Of a stretch of DNA of 64,000 nt, positions 61,581-64,000 are shown in pieces. Numbering within the stretch: position 1 is the first letter of the stretch; each line of letters begins with the position of its first letter. Position numbers and translations under genes: made by a program. Location: positions 1-64,000 of the forward strand of contig JAFPZF010000068.1 in the NCBI GenBank assembly GCA_017417385.1, read 5' to 3'. Source of the DNA: Bacteroidales bacterium. GTDB lineage: Bacteria > Bacteroidota > Bacteroidia > Bacteroidales > Marinilabiliaceae. The notes beneath the pieces are model-generated. The model was not told where the DNA came from, did not search any database, and saw nothing but the letters and a program-made list of their open reading frames with translations.

Positions 61581-62693
61581 ATGAGAGTAATCATTAGCGG
61601 TGGAGGCACCGGAGGACATATATTTCCGGCGATATCGATAGCTGGTGCGCTGAAGGAGATAGACAAGACGATAGACATCTTGTTTGTCGGTGCAGAGGGC
61701 AAGATGGAGATGGAGAAAGTCCCGGCGGCTGGGTATAAGATCGTCGGGTTGCCGGTGGCGGGTTTTCACAGACAGTTCAACTTCAAGAACGTGTGTCGGA
61801 ACCTACTATTCCCGTTCAAGCTCGTCATGAGCCTCTGGAAGGCCAGTCGTATCATCAAGGACTTCAGGCCGGACGTAGCCGTCGGGGTCGGAGGTTATGC
61901 TAGTGGTCCGCTGCTACAGAGGGCGGCAGTCAGGTCAATACCCTGTCTGATCCAGGAGCAGAATTCCTTCCCAGGGGTGACGAACAGAATCTTGGCAGCG
62001 AAGTCGGCGAAGATATGCGTCGCATATCCCAACATGGAGAGATTCTTCGACAAGGAGAAGATCATATTGACGGGCAATCCCGTGAGGCAGAGCCTGACGG
62101 CGGAGATAGACAGGGAGGAGTCGGCGGCGGCCTTTGGGCTGAGGGCGGACAAGCCCGTCATCCTCGTGATAGGAGGCAGCCTCGGGGCGCGGTCGATCAA
62201 CGAAGGGATCTTGAAGAGCATAGGCGAGATAGACGGGACCGTCCAGTTGATATGGCAGACCGGCAAGATATACAAGGAGGATATCGACAAGGCTCTCGGA
62301 GACAGGAGTCGAGAGGGGCTCGTCGTGACCGACTTCATCAAGGACATGGACAAGGCGTATAGCCTGGCGGACATCGTCATCTCGAGGGCAGGAGCGAGCA
62401 GCATATCCGAGCTGGCGATGCTCGGTAAGGCGTCGATACTCGTCCCGTCGCCGAACGTCAGCGAGGATCATCAGACCAAGAATGCGAGGGCGCTCGAGAG
62501 CCAGGGTGCGGCGATACTCGTCAAGGACGACGAGACCGACACCTTGATAGCGCGGGCGAAGGAAGTCCTCGGAGACGAGGGGAGGCTCAAGAGCCTACGT
62601 CAGCAGGTATTAACATTTGCGAGGCCGAATGCAGCGCGCGACATAGCGAGGGAGGTCATAGCACTTGCAAAGCACAGGGAGGCAGACAGATAA
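61581..62693 (+). CDS. murG: UDP-GlcNAc:lipid I GlcNAc transferase
   Basis: 370 residues. N-terminal glycine-rich loop RVIISGGGTGGHIFPAISIA, AVGVGGYASGPLLQRA, LIQEQNSFPGVTNRILA, and the UDP-GlcNAc site ISRAGASSISELAMLGKASI with NARALESQGAA. It converts lipid I to lipid II at the cytoplasmic face of the inner membrane. It follows ftsW by 8 bases and is followed by murC after a single base. Confidence 0.97.
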   Translation: MRVIISGGGTGGHIFPAISIAGALKEIDKTIDILFVGAEGKMEMEKVPAAGYKIVGLPVAGFHRQFNFKNVCRNLLFPFKLVMSLWKASRIIKDFRPDVAVGVGGYASGPLLQRAAVRSIPCLIQEQNSFPGVTNRILAAKSAKICVAYPNMERFFDKEKIILTGNPVRQSLTAEIDREESAAAFGLRADKPVILVIGGSLGARSINEGILKSIGEIDGTVQLIWQTGKIYKEDIDKALGDRSREGLVVTDFIKDMDKAYSLADIVISRAGASSISELAMLGKASILVPSPNVSEDHQTKNARALESQGAAILVKDDETDTLIARAKEVLGDEGRLKSLRQQVLTFARPNAARDIAREVIALAKHREADR

Positions 62694-62694
62694 G

Positions 62695-64000
62695 ATGGAG
62701 ATCAGGAGAGCATATTTCTTAGGGATAGGCGGCATCGGGATGAGCGCCATAGCGAGGTATTGCCTACAGAAGGGCATAGCCGTTGCGGGATATGACAGGA
62801 CGGCTTCGGCGCTGACCAGGGCGTTAGAGGCGGAGGGTGCTCAGGTCTCGTATGAAGACAGGGAGGCGACAATCCCGACAGAGTACAAGGACGAGGCAGG
62901 CACCGTCGTAGTCTGGACGCCAGCCATCCCGTCGGACAGCGAGCTGATACAGTATTTCAGGTCGAAGGGTTACAGGATGATGAAGAGGGCCGAGGCTCTC
63001 GGCATCTTGACGAGGGACTCGAGACTCGTAGCAGTCTCGGGGACACACGGGAAGACTACGACATCGACATTGGCGGCGCACATACTGAGGACGAGCGAGA
63101 CAGGGTGTGGGGCGTTTCTCGGAGGCGTCTCGATGAACTACGAGACCAACTACTGGGGCGATGCGACGAGCGACGTGATAGTCACGGAGGCCGACGAGTA
63201 TGACAGGTCGTTCCATCAGTTGACCCCGTCGGCGTCGGTCATCACGAGCATGGACCCCGACCATCTCGACATCTATGGCACGCACGCAGGAGTCATAGAG
63301 GCGTTCCTCAAGTTTGCGAGCCTCACGAAGGAAGGCGGGCTCGTCGTCGTCAGGAGCGGGTTGCCAGTCGGCACGGCGGACGTCGAGAAGGGCGTGACAG
63401 TCCGGACGTACTCCATGACCGACAGTGCGGCGGACTACAGGGCAGAGAACATAAGAGTCGAGGACAGACGGTACTGTTATGACGTCGTCACGCCGAGCGG
63501 AGTGATAAAGGACATACGACTCGGGTTGCCGGGTCGGCATAACATAGACAACTCGATAGCAGCGATAGCCGTCGCGCAGTGGGCTGGAGCCAGTGACGAT
63601 GAGATCAGGGAGGCTTGCAGGACGTTCAGGGGAAACCAGCGTCGATTCGAGGTCAAGTATGAGACCGAGAGGCGGATTGTCGTCGACGACTATGCGCATC
63701 ATCCGAAGGAGATAGAGACGACTCTCCGGTCGATCAGGGAGTTGTATCCTGGGATGCGTCTGACAGTGGCGTTCCAGCCACACCTGTATACCAGGACGCG
63801 AGATCTCGCGGAGGGCTTTGCGACGTCGCTGAGCATAGCCGACAGAGTATGGCTGATCCCGATATATCCGGCGAGGGAGTTGCCGATAGAGGGCGTCAGT
63901 TCGGAGATGATAGCGCGTCAGATAGCTGGGGACAAGGCGAGGATGACGACCAAGGAGCGGCTGGCGAGCGACATCGTCAGTGAGGACGTCGAGGTCGTCG
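62695..64000 (+). CDS. murC: UDP-MurNAc:L-alanine ligase, 3' end cut by the window
   Basis: The ATG at 62695 comes one base after the murG stop; the frame stays open to the last base, giving 435 residues so far (about 460 expected). N-terminal FLGIGGIGMSAIARYCLQKG, ATP loop VSGTHGKTTTSTLAAHIL, VTEADEYDRSFHQL and MDPDHLDIYGT, then C-terminal RRFEVKYE and VVDDYAHHPKEIETTL are MurC signatures. It adds L-alanine, the first stem-peptide residue. ftsQ, ftsA and ftsZ are expected beyond the window by comparison with other Bacteroidetes. Confidence 0.96.
   Translation, partial: MEIRRAYFLGIGGIGMSAIARYCLQKGIAVAGYDRTASALTRALEAEGAQVSYEDREATIPTEYKDEAGTVVVWTPAIPSDSELIQYFRSKGYRMMKRAEALGILTRDSRLVAVSGTHGKTTTSTLAAHILRTSETGCGAFLGGVSMNYETNYWGDATSDVIVTEADEYDRSFHQLTPSASVITSMDPDHLDIYGTHAGVIEAFLKFASLTKEGGLVVVRSGLPVGTADVEKGVTVRTYSMTDSAADYRAENIRVEDRRYCYDVVTPSGVIKDIRLGLPGRHNIDNSIAAIAVAQWAGASDDEIREACRTFRGNQRRFEVKYETERRIVVDDYAHHPKEIETTLRSIRELYPGMRLTVAFQPHLYTRTRDLAEGFATSLSIADRVWLIPIYPARELPIEGVSSEMIARQIAGDKARMTTKERLASDIVSEDVEVV

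Overview
The window looks like chromosomal DNA of a member of the Bacteroidales. Evidence: several promoters fit the Bacteroidetes -33/-7 pattern (TTTG, about 19-20 bases, TAnnTTTG); two large secreted proteins end in type IX secretion (T9SS) sorting tails; the DUF1599 / DoxX / tpiA block and the mraZ-to-murC order without murF are typical of the phylum; MurE carries the meso-DAP signature DNPR. I cannot name a genus. No rRNA, tRNA, CRISPR array, insertion sequence or prophage was seen.

Layout. 0-13 kb: an edge-truncated AAA-ATPase-like/nuclease protein, a FISUMP-type secreted protein, tilS, a conserved unknown, then a tight co-directional run of pepT, a DUF3078 barrel, an ECF sigma factor, a YtfE/RIC-like di-iron protein, a LuxR regulator with a degenerate receiver, two small unknowns and a GH2 beta-galactosidase lipoprotein. 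13-15 kb: a reverse-strand AbiL-type (RloA/RloB) phage-defence pair. 15.3-19.2 kb: DUF1599, DoxX-thioredoxin, tpiA and a nucleoside-hydrolase-like lipoprotein. 19.4-27 kb: a propeller sensor joined to a PP2C phosphatase, comF, a YgjP-like peptidase, lptB, prfB (with an intact programmed frameshift) and a TrmN6-like methyltransferase. 27-38.7 kb: a giant repeat-containing T9SS protein, pnp, a DUF805 protein, a PL11 rhamnogalacturonan lyase and a duplicated membrane protein. 38.8-44 kb: moxR, an orphan histidine kinase, ispD, a PAP2 protein and rpoN. 44-51.5 kb: a second propeller-phosphatase, waaA, a MORN protein and glnS. 51.9-64 kb: the division and cell-wall cluster mraZ, rsmH, ftsL, ftsI, murE, mraY, murD, ftsW, murG, murC (cut by the window edge).

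The most striking whole-window property is base composition. Left of about 21 kb the plus strand is rich in C and T, in coding and non-coding DNA and whichever strand the gene is on; right of about 22.6 kb it is rich in G and A. The change happens inside one intact gene, which argues for a replication switch point (origin-like in polarity) rather than a recent inversion. The bias reaches proteins: a Ser-rich, lysine-free protein on the left and an FtsL with a long Glu/Lys/Arg/Gly tail on the right.

Themes: envelope building (LptB, WaaA, MraY/Mur/FtsW/FtsI, PAP2), extracellular glycan use (GH2, PL11), stress and signalling (sigma/RIC/LuxR run, two sensor-phosphatases, orphan kinase, RpoN) and core translation and RNA functions (TilS, RF2, GlnRS, PNPase).
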